Source: Gramella jeungdoensis (lineage in GTDB: Bacteria > Bacteroidota > Bacteroidia > Flavobacteriales > Flavobacteriaceae). From it: a stretch of 64,000 bases of DNA. Location: NCBI RefSeq assembly GCF_023805255.1, contig NZ_JAMSCK010000004.1, positions 248,001 through 312,000 on the forward strand. Direction: 5' to 3'. The notes under the pieces were generated by a model. The model worked only from the letters and a program-made list of their open reading frames with translations. It was not told the origin of the DNA and did no database searches. Both the position numbers and the translations under genes were made by a program. Numbering within the stretch: the stretch's first letter is position 1; each line of letters begins with the position of its first letter. Shown here piece after piece: positions 26,001 through 34,438 of this stretch.

Positions 26001-28079
26001 GGGGGATACTGTATCTAATGCGATCTGGGTCTGGGCTTCCATGTCCAGGTTGGCGTCCTGGTAAAATAGATTTACCGGCCCCCGGCCATTTTCCAGTTCC
26101 CCGTCTATATCTATATCCCGGAATTCATAATCCCTGTATGTAAAAGAGGAAATGGTAGATTCTAAAGTGGCGTCCAGGTCTTCAATGGAGCTTCCCTTCC
26201 CCGAAGTTTTTAACTGCAATTGAATATCCCCGAGGCTTTCATTTTGCAGCAATTTCCCGAGCGCTATACTATCCCCTTTTACCTCTGCGTCAAAAACGAC
26301 CTGTTCTCCTATTTCAAAATTACCGTTTATATCAAGGCTACCATCAGAGGTCTTCAATACAGATACGGTTTCAATTCTTGAAGTACTGCCCGATATACTT
26401 CCATTCCAGCTTATCTTTTCAGGCAGGCTTATCCCAATATCCTCTTCCTTTACAAAATTTATCAGATCTGACCGCTGTGAACTGATACTTGCATCGGGAA
26501 GGTGGAATAACAAATTATCAGGATCCTGTATGTTTTTAATTTTTCCGCGTCCTGACACAATGGTATTCTTCCATCTGAGATCAAATGCTAGCACTTCCAG
26601 ATCACTTAGCTTTCCCGATGCTGCTATATTTCCGTTTACAGGCGCGGCAGCCAGGGAACGCAGGTATTCATTATTTCTTAAATCTGGCTGGAACCGAAAA
26701 ATATCTCGAAGGTACAGCCTTATATTGTTAAGATTAGCCTGCATAGTAGCATTACCGGGCTGTTCTATGAATTCGTTCATATTTGAATAATCAATAATCA
26801 CCTCGCCCGATGCAGTATTATTGTTGGCGGCAATGTTCAGATCATTGTATTCCATTCGCTCATCGCTAACCATAGCTCTAATGTTGAGCTTATTTACATG
26901 TATGCCAGAACCTTCCCGGAACTCTAATTTCTGAATGTTCGCTGTGGCTTTTTTCTTTTCATATTTAAGCTCTTCTGCCAAAAGGTTAAGACTATCTAGT
27001 TTAACGGCATTAGGATCAAAGATCCCTTCCCTTACTTTGGTATCGTTCACCGAATAAAAAAGATCATTATTCTGCAGATCTATACTGGCGATATCTATTT
27101 TCCATTCAGGCCATTCAAAGCCGGATGAATCATTGTTATTTTTAGAAGAAGCAGCGGAGCTCTGTTGTTCCATTTTTAAAATGACCTCAGAATTTGCAAG
27201 CCTGACCGATTTACCTGAGATACTGAGCTTTTTTAGATCAATCCCCGCATCAGTTAGCTGAAGGTCCTCAATATCAGCATCGGTAAAAAGAGAATCCGGA
27301 ACACTGTTATATACCAGCTTTACATTGCTGAATTTCAAATCCTCAATCCCAAATATAGGATCGGCCATCGGCTCTTCGTCACTTTCAGGAAATGCTTTGG
27401 TCTGGGTGTAATATATTTCGGCATTGGCCAGGTAGATCTCCCCTGCCCTGTATATCATATTCTGAATATCGGTCTCATTCAGGTTCAATTGCAGGTTCTG
27501 GAATCGGAATTTTGAGTCTATCCCAGAAACTTCATCTTTATATATTATATCAAAATCCTGAAGGTTGAGATCCCCAATACTAATTCCCATAGGATTAGAG
27601 GCACTGTCTACCGGGGATGCCTGGGTGGTATCGCTGGCAAAAGCTTTCATAAGGATCTCATAATTGAATCCCTGAACAGAATCTTTGCGAATAATTTTTG
27701 CCCTCAGGTTATTCGCGTTCAGATCGTTCAGGGCAAATGTATTGCCCTTAATTAATTCCCACAGTCCAATATTGGCTGAAAGGCTCTTAGAATAAATTAT
27801 GGTATCTCCACCAGGATCTTCTATATAAAGCTCATCCAGCTGAATATCGCCATTGAACTGAATAAATATTTTCTCCAGGTCAATGTGGGCTCCAGATTCT
27901 TTTTCAATAGAACCAATGAATTTATCTTTTATGATATTCTGGCCCCAGGGACTTCTGACGAACAGAATAATAACCAGCAGAAAAATAAGCAGGCCGAGGA
28001 AGATTTTTCCCAGTAACTTCAAGATCTTCAATACCTGTTTCCTATAATTTGCCAAGCAGTGGATTTTAGTGAATCTCAA
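23052..28079 (-). CDS. tamB: TamB-type translocation/assembly protein (DUF490 domain)
   Basis: A giant protein of up to 1675 residues, with an N-terminal membrane anchor (about residues 18-45, KLLGKIFLGLLIFLLVII) and then a very long repeated beta-strand rich body forming the periplasm-spanning beta-taco. The C-terminal 450 residues are the DUF490/TamB domain, including YGMVQQLNNQEQELNKQVFSL and EVGSELDIQGGNQPG. It is thought to move phospholipid or help insert outer membrane proteins. The 5' end is uncertain: the frame opens with TTG at 28079, and a TAnnTTTG-type box (TAACTTTG, 28077-28084) overlaps it, so the TTG at 28031 is a good alternative start. Confidence 0.88.
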   Translation of the reverse strand: MRFTKIHCLANYRKQVLKILKLLGKIFLGLLIFLLVIILFVRSPWGQNIIKDKFIGSIEKESGAHIDLEKIFIQFNGDIQLDELYIEDPGGDTIIYSKSLSANIGLWELIKGNTFALNDLNANNLRAKIIRKDSVQGFNYEILMKAFASDTTQASPVDSASNPMGISIGDLNLQDFDIIYKDEVSGIDSKFRFQNLQLNLNETDIQNMIYRAGEIYLANAEIYYTQTKAFPESDEEPMADPIFGIEDLKFSNVKLVYNSVPDSLFTDADIEDLQLTDAGIDLKKLSISGKSVRLANSEVILKMEQQSSAASSKNNNDSSGFEWPEWKIDIASIDLQNNDLFYSVNDTKVREGIFDPNAVKLDSLNLLAEELKYEKKKATANIQKLEFREGSGIHVNKLNIRAMVSDERMEYNDLNIAANNNTASGEVIIDYSNMNEFIEQPGNATMQANLNNIRLYLRDIFRFQPDLRNNEYLRSLAAAPVNGNIAASGKLSDLEVLAFDLRWKNTIVSGRGKIKNIQDPDNLLFHLPDASISSQRSDLINFVKEEDIGISLPEKISWNGSISGSTSRIETVSVLKTSDGSLDINGNFEIGEQVVFDAEVKGDSIALGKLLQNESLGDIQLQLKTSGKGSSIEDLDATLESTISSFTYRDYEFRDIDIDGELENGRGPVNLFYQDANLDMEAQTQIALDTVSPRFDFTVYLDGADLGELGITQKSIKTGFVLEGWFEGDANNYEAEAEIKDGVAVYNNKTYLLGSFNASAYVRPDTTSVQVDNRVIDLDLQSNADPVAFTAAIDRHFKRYITENYNEDSIIKPVNLKLNAKISQAPILNEVFLVNLEELDSVDIDVDFREKDRELDASIAVPFINYYSSEIDSLKLDMRSDPTDLNFEFAFNELNAGPLAIKKTILKGNVLNRKLNLDFSSLYENDSLVHVNSELNFQGDTLKFHINPRNLILNRNPWDVAESNQVSYAKEYLSFRDFRLTRNDQEMQLSNNAPGVEKEHLSLDFRNFKLAAFLNYLNPENQLAKGQLNGNLTYEDPFGKTGLLADMQINQFEVMDVDLNTLSLKGNSKGFSTYDFEMAMKGGEVDLDLTGSYIADETSAKLDMNLDLNEVKMTALEGFSLGEIKNGSGSFSGNFTLNGTVAEPQYTGSLKFNNAGFNIAFLNAPFVLPNEELTLDNEGVYFNDFNINDNNQNSFVVNGKITTKKLLNPGFDLDFQARDFRLLNSTEEDNSLFYGEAVVDVDAQVTGDLNLPVVNMDLDVKESTNFTYVVPETELQMKERDGIVIFVNKENPDDILTQTEEESYVISGYDIFSRIRVDEGATFNVIINQDTGDKFQVQGEGDLIFNMYPNGRLSLTGIYEINDGFYEMSLYNLVKRRFDIADGSRVSWAGDPFDAQLDVRAIYEVETSASSLMASRLSATDPGTTQRYRQELPFYVYLNIDGELMEPKISFSLDMPEDEQGAVGGQVYGMVQQLNNQEQELNKQVFSLLVLNRFFPGSGSDGSRGGTLAVARDNLNEALSDQLNMLSSRILGESGLQLNFQVDSFTDYQGESPQDRTQLDVSAQKAFLEDRLIVEVGSELDIQGGNQPGQETSPVIGNVSISYLLDENGVWRLKGFSRSQYENVIDGQLIVSGIALIFTKEFNKFKDMFERAVMEKVKNDKESESEKKEGSTDEN

Positions 28080-28482
28080 AGTTATCGTTTAAGCAAGATA
28101 AAGTGAAAAGATGAAAACTTAATTTCTGGTAAACTTGTGTTAAAATCCTTAGAAAATGCTGTTATTACTAAGTATTCGGAATAAATACTCACTGATAATT
28201 GTGGAGAAATTTTACACATTTTATGAAGATTTCCACAGTTTTTGATGCCTTTAAATGACATAAATACGAATTGGAATTATATACTTTAAAAAGAAATCAG
28301 AAAAACTAAAATCTTCTTTAAGTCCTGTAATAATAAGGCTTAGCACCATTTTAAGTCTATCCTGATCATATTCAGGAAAAGTTCCTGATACCAGATTATT
28401 CTTACGTGGCATTATTGTCGCACTTCTATAAACGATTAGAAAAACTAGATAATTAATCAATTCAACTTTAAAAAATCTATTT
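28080..28482. other. 403-bp divergent intergenic region with an inverted repeat
   Basis: The gap separates tamB (leftward) and the OmpA gene (rightward), so it should hold both promoters. At 28200-28237 lies an inverted repeat, TGTGGAGAAAT ... ATTTCCACA, with an 18-nt spacer and one bulged base. TTTCCACA resembles a DnaA-box core, but no cluster of such boxes or dnaA gene is near. At 28077-28084 a minus-strand TAACTTTG matches the -7 consensus. No gene was found. Confidence 0.45.
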
Positions 28483-29340
28483 ATGAAAAGAGTAATAACT
28501 GTAACGGTATTGGCTGCGACCATGTTAACTTCTTGTGTGTCGAAGAAGAAATATGTCGCACTTGAAAGTGAACTGAACGATACTAAGAGTACTTTACAAA
28601 AAACCCGTGTAGAGAAGGAAGAAATTGAAGAGAAATATGCCCGTATCGAAGCCAGGGTGGCAGAATATAATGCCAAGATCAATTCTCTGAAAACGGAGAA
28701 TGAAGGTATGATGGAAATGAACGATCTAACGGTAATGTCTAAGAAGACCAAGGATAGAATGCGTAACACCATCGCCAAAATGGATCCTGAAGAAGTACAG
28801 GGAGCTAAAACCCTTGAGGATTCAATTAACCTGGCAGTTTCTTATAACCTGAAGCAAAACATTTCAGAAGGTGCCGATGAAGATGATATCGACATCAGCG
28901 TTGATGAAACTGTTGTAATGATCAATGTATCAGACAAACTTCTTTTTGGAAGTGGTAGCTATAGAGTGACCAATAAGGCACAACCACTTCTTAAAAAACT
29001 TGCCGAAGTGATCAACAGCGAGCCTGCTATGGAAGTTATGATTGAAGGTCACACTGATGATCGTACAATCGTGAAAGATTCTTATCTTAAGGATAACTGG
29101 GACCTTAGTGTAAGAAGAGCTACCTCTATTGTTAGACTTCTGCAGGATAAATATGATGTAGACCCTTCAAAACTGATCGCTGCTGGTAGAAGTAGTTACC
29201 AACCCCTTGTAGATAATACCAATAAAGAAAACATGGCTAAAAACCGTAGAACAAGAATAGTGATAATTCCTAATCTGGATAAATTCTTCGCTATGCTTGA
29301 ATCTGATACTCAGGTAGCCGAAACCGATCAATTAGACTAA
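28483..29340 (+). CDS. OmpA-family lipoprotein
   Basis: A 285-residue lipoprotein: lipobox LTSC with Cys18, then a coiled-coil stalk (about residues 25-80, heptad-rich ELNDTKSTLQKTRVEKEEIEEKY), a linker, and an OmpA-like peptidoglycan-binding domain (about 160-275). The domain has IEGHTDDR, the Asp and Arg contacts with diaminopimelate, and NRRTRIVIIP at the end. It probably tethers the outer membrane to peptidoglycan. It is followed by a strong terminator, and is divergent from the TAM operon. Confidence 0.93.
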   Translation: MKRVITVTVLAATMLTSCVSKKKYVALESELNDTKSTLQKTRVEKEEIEEKYARIEARVAEYNAKINSLKTENEGMMEMNDLTVMSKKTKDRMRNTIAKMDPEEVQGAKTLEDSINLAVSYNLKQNISEGADEDDIDISVDETVVMINVSDKLLFGSGSYRVTNKAQPLLKKLAEVINSEPAMEVMIEGHTDDRTIVKDSYLKDNWDLSVRRATSIVRLLQDKYDVDPSKLIAAGRSSYQPLVDNTNKENMAKNRRTRIVIIPNLDKFFAMLESDTQVAETDQLD

Positions 29341-29364
29341 CATTATTATTGAAGGTCATAAAAA

Positions 29365-29390
29365 GGGAAGTGATTGCTTCCCTTTTTTTT
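29365..29390 (+). terminator. intrinsic terminator of the OmpA gene
   Basis: Perfect 6-bp stem GGGAAG / CTTCCC with loop TGATTG, followed by eight T residues, beginning 25 bp after the stop codon. Confidence 0.92.
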
Positions 29391-29479
29391 ATTTGACATC
29401 TTTAACTCGATTTTAACCTCTTAAAAATCTCAAAATGAGATGGATTGGTTAACTTATTAAAAATGATAAACCAACAGTT

Positions 29480-29806
29480 ATGAAGAAAGAAGTCAACAGA
29501 CCTGAAGAAGAAAAAAAGAAGGGAAAGCCGGATGACCTTCCTTATAACCCTGAAGTTACCCCTGAGGATAAGCAGGCTTTAAATGAAAAAGGCCGGAGTA
29601 TGAATAAAGGCCAGGATAAAGCACTTGATCGCAAACAACCTGTAGATTTCACGGCAGAAGAAATGGACGTCCCAGGGAGCAATAAAGAGGAAGCTTCTAA
29701 TGAGGGACAGATTCCCGATGAACAAAACTGGCAGTATAACAAAAAGGGTTCCCGTCCAGACAGACAAAAGTCAAAGGAACATCCAGATTCTGATAAGAAG
29801 ATTTGA
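29480..29806 (+). CDS. highly charged, disordered small protein
   Basis: A 108-residue protein that is almost entirely Lys, Glu, Asp, Pro, Asn and Gln, with no hydrophobic core and no signal peptide (KKEVNRPEEEKKKGKPDD opens it). It appears intrinsically disordered. The pattern resembles stress-induced hydrophilic proteins of Flavobacteria, but I do not recognise a family. A hairpin follows at 29822. The opposite-strand frames in this region are shadows. Confidence 0.75.
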   Translation: MKKEVNRPEEEKKKGKPDDLPYNPEVTPEDKQALNEKGRSMNKGQDKALDRKQPVDFTAEEMDVPGSNKEEASNEGQIPDEQNWQYNKKGSRPDRQKSKEHPDSDKKI

Positions 29807-29821
29807 GACGTAAATATTCTG

Positions 29822-29853
29822 ATAGACCCATCCTGCTAGATGGGTCTATTATT
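29822..29853. terminator. bidirectional terminator between the disordered protein and the gluconate operon
   Basis: An 11-bp perfect stem ATAGACCCATC / GATGGGTCTAT with loop CTGCTA, followed by TATTATTT. Lying between convergent genes (29806 and 29853), it can stop both. Confidence 0.82.
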
Positions 29854-31199
29854 TAAATTATATACCAGAGAAAAAGACTTACTGTAAGGCCAACCAGGGC
29901 GATCAAACAGGTCATTACAGTCCAAGAGGCAAATGTCTGTTTTTCGGTGAGACCAAGATACTTTCCAACAAGCCAGAATCCACTATCATTCACATGTGAA
30001 AAGCTGGAAGCACCTGCGGCAATTGCAATAACTATAAGTGCAATATGAGGCATTGAATAATCTGCCCCGGAAACTACAGGCGCAGTAATTCCTGCTGCTG
30101 TTATCATCGCTACGGTAGCAGAGCCTTGCAAAATCCTTATTAATACAGCCACTATAAATCCGAATAGCAATGGATTAAGCAAGGAATCATTTAAGCCTCC
30201 TGCGATCATTTCTCCCGCTCCTGTGGCTATAAGTATCTGTTTAAAAGCACCACCCGCACCGGTTAAAAGAATTATGATCCCTGCAGCCTGAAATGAGGAA
30301 GTAGCAACTTTCAAAAGAAACTCCTTTCCCATCCCCCTTCTTATCCCTATAAAATACCAGGCAAGTAAATTGGCAATTATCAATGCCGTAAAGGGGTGTC
30401 CCAGCAAACTTATTGTATATAACACCCCAGAAGGAATCTGGATCTGATCAAAGAAGGGACTGTTAATAAGAGTACTCAAAACTATTAGCAGAATTGGAAC
30501 AAAAATAATCAAGATGATTAAACCGGCCGATGGAGGATTATCTATAGTCTCTTCTTCAGCTTCGGTAAAATGTCCCGGTTCTATATATATTCTTCTGGAT
30601 ATATATTTTGCAAATAGAGGTCCGCCTATGATCGCTGCCGGTAAACCCGCTATAAATCCAAACAAAATCACCCATCCAAGGTCGGCGCCAAGTATATCTG
30701 CAACGGCTATGGGTCCAGGGGTTGGCGGAATAAATGCATGAGTAATAGCCAGACCAGCCAGTAATGGCAGAGCAAATAAAAGCAATGATTTCCCCGTTTT
30801 CTTACTTAACGCATAAGTGACCGGTACCAGGATAATAAAAGCCACGTCAAAGAATACAGGGATGGCTATTGCGAACCCCGTAAGCATCATAGCCCAGGGG
30901 GCTCTTTTCTGTCCTGTTTTTTCGAGAATACTGCTGGCAAGTTTCTGGGCCCCTCCAGATTGTTCCAGTATTCCTCCAAAAAGAGCTCCAAGTCCCACCA
31001 CGGTAGCCACAAAACCAAGTGTGCTTCCCATACCTTCTTTCATGGTTTCCATGATCTCTAAAGCTGGCAGACCGGCTAGCAAACCCACAACGATACATAC
31101 AATAAGGAGTGCCAGGAAAGCCTGGATCTTAAGTTTAAGAATAAGGAAAAGCAGTAATGCAATACCTGCGATGACAGCCAGTAATAAAGGAATTTCCAT
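29853..31199 (-). CDS. GntP-family gluconate:H+ symporter
   Basis: A 448-residue permease with about 12-14 hydrophobic segments, matching the GntP family of gluconate and related sugar-acid symporters. Characteristic stretches are SGGAQKLASSILEKTG, the proline-rich FIPPTPGPIAVADILGADLG and the C-terminal HVNDSGFWLVGKYLGLTEKQTF. Its start overlaps the last base of the upstream kinase/dehydrogenase gene (31199), so the two are translationally coupled. In context it imports gluconate for the fused enzyme. Confidence 0.93.
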   Translation of the reverse strand: MEIPLLLAVIAGIALLLFLILKLKIQAFLALLIVCIVVGLLAGLPALEIMETMKEGMGSTLGFVATVVGLGALFGGILEQSGGAQKLASSILEKTGQKRAPWAMMLTGFAIAIPVFFDVAFIILVPVTYALSKKTGKSLLLFALPLLAGLAITHAFIPPTPGPIAVADILGADLGWVILFGFIAGLPAAIIGGPLFAKYISRRIYIEPGHFTEAEEETIDNPPSAGLIILIIFVPILLIVLSTLINSPFFDQIQIPSGVLYTISLLGHPFTALIIANLLAWYFIGIRRGMGKEFLLKVATSSFQAAGIIILLTGAGGAFKQILIATGAGEMIAGGLNDSLLNPLLFGFIVAVLIRILQGSATVAMITAAGITAPVVSGADYSMPHIALIVIAIAAGASSFSHVNDSGFWLVGKYLGLTEKQTFASWTVMTCLIALVGLTVSLFLWYII

Positions 31200-33097
31200 T
31201 AATCAGTATTTTTCCATTGGGTATGATAATATTCACCACGCTCACTGTCGGTACGTTCATACCCGTGAGCCCCAAAGTAATCTCTTTGAGCCTGAATTAT
31301 ATTAGCTGAAGACTGGGCAGAAGCAAAAACATTCAGGTAATTAATGGCTGCAGAACTCACCGGCATAGGGCAATTCCTTTTAATAGCCATAGCAACGACT
31401 TCAGAAAGCAAATCTTTATGTGATTTGATTTCAGTAATTATTTCAGAACTCATTAAAATATGGCTGGCAGGATTTTCTTTTAATATCTCCACAAGGCTTT
31501 CCATAAAGCCTGATCGGATGATACAGCCATTAGTCCATATCCTTGCTATTTCAGAAAGATTGAGTTTCCAGTTGTATTCCACGGAAGCCTTAAATAAGAG
31601 ATCAAAACCGATTGAATGATTTATGACCTGAGCGGCTTTAAATGCACCGAAAAGGCATCCTTTAATTGAATCGGTCACTTTTATTTCATTCCTAAATTCG
31701 TATTCCTTTTCTGCCTTGACTCTTCTTTCCTTATTGCCAGAAAGATTACGGGCCATCACCGCTGCTGTAATAGTATCAAGCGAAATTCCCAGGTCAAGGG
31801 CTGCCTGGGTGGACCAGCCACCCGTCCCCTTCTGACCGGCCACATCAAGAATACTATCCAGTAGAAGACTTCCATTCTCCTCTTTTTGCAGAATATCTGC
31901 AGAGATTCCTAGAAGGTAACTATTGAGTTCTGCATTCCATTTTTTAAAAATAGTAGAAATTTCGGCAAGGCTAAGTTTTAGGTAAAACCTCATAAAATGA
32001 TAGAATTCGGCAATTAGCTGCATCTCGCCATATTCGATACCGTTATGAAGCATTTTTACAAAGTGCCCTGAACCTTCAGGACCTATGTAACTGCAGCATG
32101 GTCTACCATCTTTATCCCTTGCGGCTATAAGATTTAAAATAATTTCTACCCTCTGGTAAGCTTCCATGGAACCGCCAGGCATAATGGAAGGGCCATTTCT
32201 GGCTCCTTCTTCACCGCCAGATATACCGATTCCCAGGTAGTGTATTTTTTTATCCCCTAATTCACGAATCCTTCTTTCGGTATCGATAAAATGAGAGTTT
32301 CCTGCATCTAATAGCAGATCATCCGCTTCAAGCAGTGGTAATAATTCACTAATGACAGAGTCAACAGCTTTACCAGCTTTTACCATAAGCAGGATATTTC
32401 TTGGTCTGGGCAAATGCTCCACAAATTCCTTAAGATCATTAAACCATGGAAGTTCAAACCGGGAACTATATTCTTCATGAAAGTTTCTTGCTATTCCTTC
32501 TTCCTCTCCGGGAACTTCACGGTTATAAACCGACACACGAATTCCGTTGGTGGCCATATTAAGGGCCAGGCTTTTACCCATAACCCCTAAACCTATTATG
32601 CCCATTTCGGGTTTATCTATTTTAGCCATAAGGTCCTTTAAAGTCTGTTCTGGTGATGCGCTTACTTTTACCTGGATCCCATATTTGGGCGGTTCAAGGA
32701 TATCAAATTGGGATCGAAGCATTTCTGGTTTAAAAAAATGATCCTTCCTTGCCTTCATTCTTTCGTGTATGGTTTCAAAGCTATCATAGAGATAGATCCA
32801 CTCAATATTTACCTGAACCCGATCCTGGATAAACTTTCTATATTTTTCCTTTAAGGCCGAACATGTAAAAACTCCTCCATTTCTTTGTGAACTTTCCCCG
32901 ATCCTTTTTGCTATTCTTTTAAGCCACTCTTTACGATCTTCATCATTAAGCGGTTGTCCGCTCTTCATTTTTTGGATATTTTCTTTTGTATGAAAATCGT
33001 CACCTTCAAAAAACGGTAGATCGAGCCTTGAAGCCAGGACTACTCCAAGAGTTGTCTTTCCAACTCCGGAGACCCCCATTAAAACAAATATCTGCAT
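31199..33097 (-). CDS. fused gluconokinase / 6-phosphogluconate dehydrogenase
   Basis: A 632-residue two-enzyme fusion. Residues 1-160 are a GntK-type gluconokinase with the P-loop GVSGVGKTT (8-16), DDFHTKENIQKMKSGQPLND (33-52) and CSALKEKYR. Residues 166-632 form a full-length decarboxylating 6-phosphogluconate dehydrogenase: Rossmann GLGVMGKS (169-176), GISGGEEGARNGPSIMPGG substrate site, KMLHNGIEYGEM catalytic Lys-Asn region, and RDYFGAHGYERTD at the end. In one polypeptide it would phosphorylate gluconate and oxidise 6-phosphogluconate to ribulose 5-phosphate plus CO2 and NADPH. It sits between a DoxX gene and gntP in a three-gene unit. No frameshift is seen, so the fusion is real in this sequence. 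Confidence 0.93.
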   Translation of the reverse strand: MQIFVLMGVSGVGKTTLGVVLASRLDLPFFEGDDFHTKENIQKMKSGQPLNDEDRKEWLKRIAKRIGESSQRNGGVFTCSALKEKYRKFIQDRVQVNIEWIYLYDSFETIHERMKARKDHFFKPEMLRSQFDILEPPKYGIQVKVSASPEQTLKDLMAKIDKPEMGIIGLGVMGKSLALNMATNGIRVSVYNREVPGEEEGIARNFHEEYSSRFELPWFNDLKEFVEHLPRPRNILLMVKAGKAVDSVISELLPLLEADDLLLDAGNSHFIDTERRIRELGDKKIHYLGIGISGGEEGARNGPSIMPGGSMEAYQRVEIILNLIAARDKDGRPCCSYIGPEGSGHFVKMLHNGIEYGEMQLIAEFYHFMRFYLKLSLAEISTIFKKWNAELNSYLLGISADILQKEENGSLLLDSILDVAGQKGTGGWSTQAALDLGISLDTITAAVMARNLSGNKERRVKAEKEYEFRNEIKVTDSIKGCLFGAFKAAQVINHSIGFDLLFKASVEYNWKLNLSEIARIWTNGCIIRSGFMESLVEILKENPASHILMSSEIITEIKSHKDLLSEVVAMAIKRNCPMPVSSAAINYLNVFASAQSSANIIQAQRDYFGAHGYERTDSERGEYYHTQWKNTD

Positions 33098-33103
33098 CAG
33101 TAC

Positions 33104-33523
33104 TTACTTTTTCCTTTTGCCTAGGAAAAAGTCCAGAGAGTACTTTCCGGGGCCTGAAAACAGAAGAAGGATAAACCCAAACATATATAATAATGGCAAT
33201 TCCTGTTTTCCGAAACCATCGGGCATATGCACTACCAGGGCGGCAACTCCCATGGTGATAATGAGAGGAATAGCAGCAATTCTGGTAAGGAAGCCAAAAA
33301 TTATTAAAACCGAACAAAAGAATTCGGCAAAAACAGCAAAGGTAAAAGTAAAGGTTTGTCCAAAACCTAAGGGGTCTCCAAAGGTTATCTCCTCTATACC
33401 AAAGAACCTTGTGAATTTAGAAAATCCGTGAGTGAGCATAAGTCCTGCAATTGCCACTCTGAATATTAACAATCCAAAATCCAGGCTTCGAAGATCAAGA
33501 TTAGTTGTGTAAGTATTTTTCAT
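33104..33523 (-). CDS. DoxX-family membrane protein
   Basis: A 139-residue four-helix membrane protein of the DoxX/SURF4-like family, with the characteristic GFSKFTRFFGIEEITFGDPLG loop after the first segment and a glycine-rich third helix. It is the first gene of the gluconate operon, 6 bp upstream of the fusion gene. Related DoxX proteins take part in sulfide or quinone-linked reactions or redox homeostasis; here the role is unassigned. The 215-bp gap upstream contains the operon promoter region. Confidence 0.88.
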   Translation of the reverse strand: MKNTYTTNLDLRSLDFGLLIFRVAIAGLMLTHGFSKFTRFFGIEEITFGDPLGFGQTFTFTFAVFAEFFCSVLIIFGFLTRIAAIPLIITMGVAALVVHMPDGFGKQELPLLYMFGFILLLFSGPGKYSLDFFLGKRKK

Positions 33524-33738
33524 AATAGAAATTATTTAAGAATAAAAGATAGAAAAGTTTTTCTGATTGTTAAGTGAATTGGAGTAGAAGGATCCTTAAA
33601 AGTAAAATTAGTAACTCAAATAATCCGGTTTTAAAAAAGCCATGAATTTTTCAACCAATCATTAAAAATGTTTTTTATCGATTTTTTATGCCTTTCATCT
33701 ATTTTTTGTTTTATATTTATAATTACTTAATTTTAAGT

Positions 33739-34245
33739 ATGTTTAATAGCCTAAGGTTTTTTATTCCTGCCTGCTTATTTTTTCTAATATCATTTTCCGG
33801 AATTAGTCAAAGAAGTGCTACAGCGTCCTTTACTGCGACGGTTACAATAATTGATCCTATTGAGATACAGGCAACCTCTGATATGAACTTCGCGAGCATC
33901 GATGCCCGGAATGGTGGGACAGTAACATTAAATCCTGATAATACCCGTTCTAGTTCTGGAGATGTCCTTCTGGACAACACTTCAGGGGTTTCTGCTGCAA
34001 CTTTTGAAATCAAAGGACAAAGCGGATATTCTTTTGATCTTTGTCTACCAGAAGGAGATTTTGTTCTGGTCAATGGACCTGAAAATATTACGATTAAAGA
34101 TTTTACCTCAGATTTGAAAACTCAAACCCTGCTAGCCGGCACACAGATGATAAGACTGGGTGCTACCCTGGAAATTGCACCAAACCAGAGACCTGGAGTG
34201 TATTCTTCCCCCGCTCCCATTGAGGTTACGGTAAACTATAATTAA
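33739..34245 (+). CDS. DUF4402 pilin-like secreted protein A
   Basis: A 168-residue secreted protein with a signal peptide (about residues 1-24, ending FSGISQR). I use ATG 33739; an upstream in-frame ATG at 33688 adds 17 hydrophobic residues. The mature part is a DUF4402 beta-sandwich: PIEIQATSDMNFASI opens it, R-SSSGDVL is in the middle and the C-terminal strand ends in VTVNYN, with a penultimate Tyr. Chaperone-usher pilins typically carry a penultimate aromatic in their last strand; the match here is by analogy. It has its own promoter gap (about 193 bp to protein B). Confidence 0.87.
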   Translation: MFNSLRFFIPACLFFLISFSGISQRSATASFTATVTIIDPIEIQATSDMNFASIDARNGGTVTLNPDNTRSSSGDVLLDNTSGVSAATFEIKGQSGYSFDLCLPEGDFVLVNGPENITIKDFTSDLKTQTLLAGTQMIRLGATLEIAPNQRPGVYSSPAPIEVTVNYN

Positions 34246-34438
34246 ATTCTTACAGAAGGACTTTAGAGTTGAATTAAATTACCTACATCACTTTTTAAGG
34301 TAATATACACTTCCTAATAAAATATTAATTACTGTATTTCAACGATTATATAAAGTTGGTTATCGAGTTTTTTTGATTAGATCACTCCTTCACCCCATCT
34401 TTACTGCGCTAAATTGATCTATTAAAACCTACTCTACT

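Noticed and set aside
28226-28237. DnaA-box-like TTTCCACA suggesting a replication origin
   Set aside because: Single imperfect box, no cluster, no dnaA, dnaN or gidA genes nearby; it is better read as one arm of an inverted repeat.
33688-33738. Upstream ATG of DUF4402 A
   Set aside because: Adds 17 hydrophobic residues before an already complete signal peptide at 33739; the later ATG gives normal signal length.
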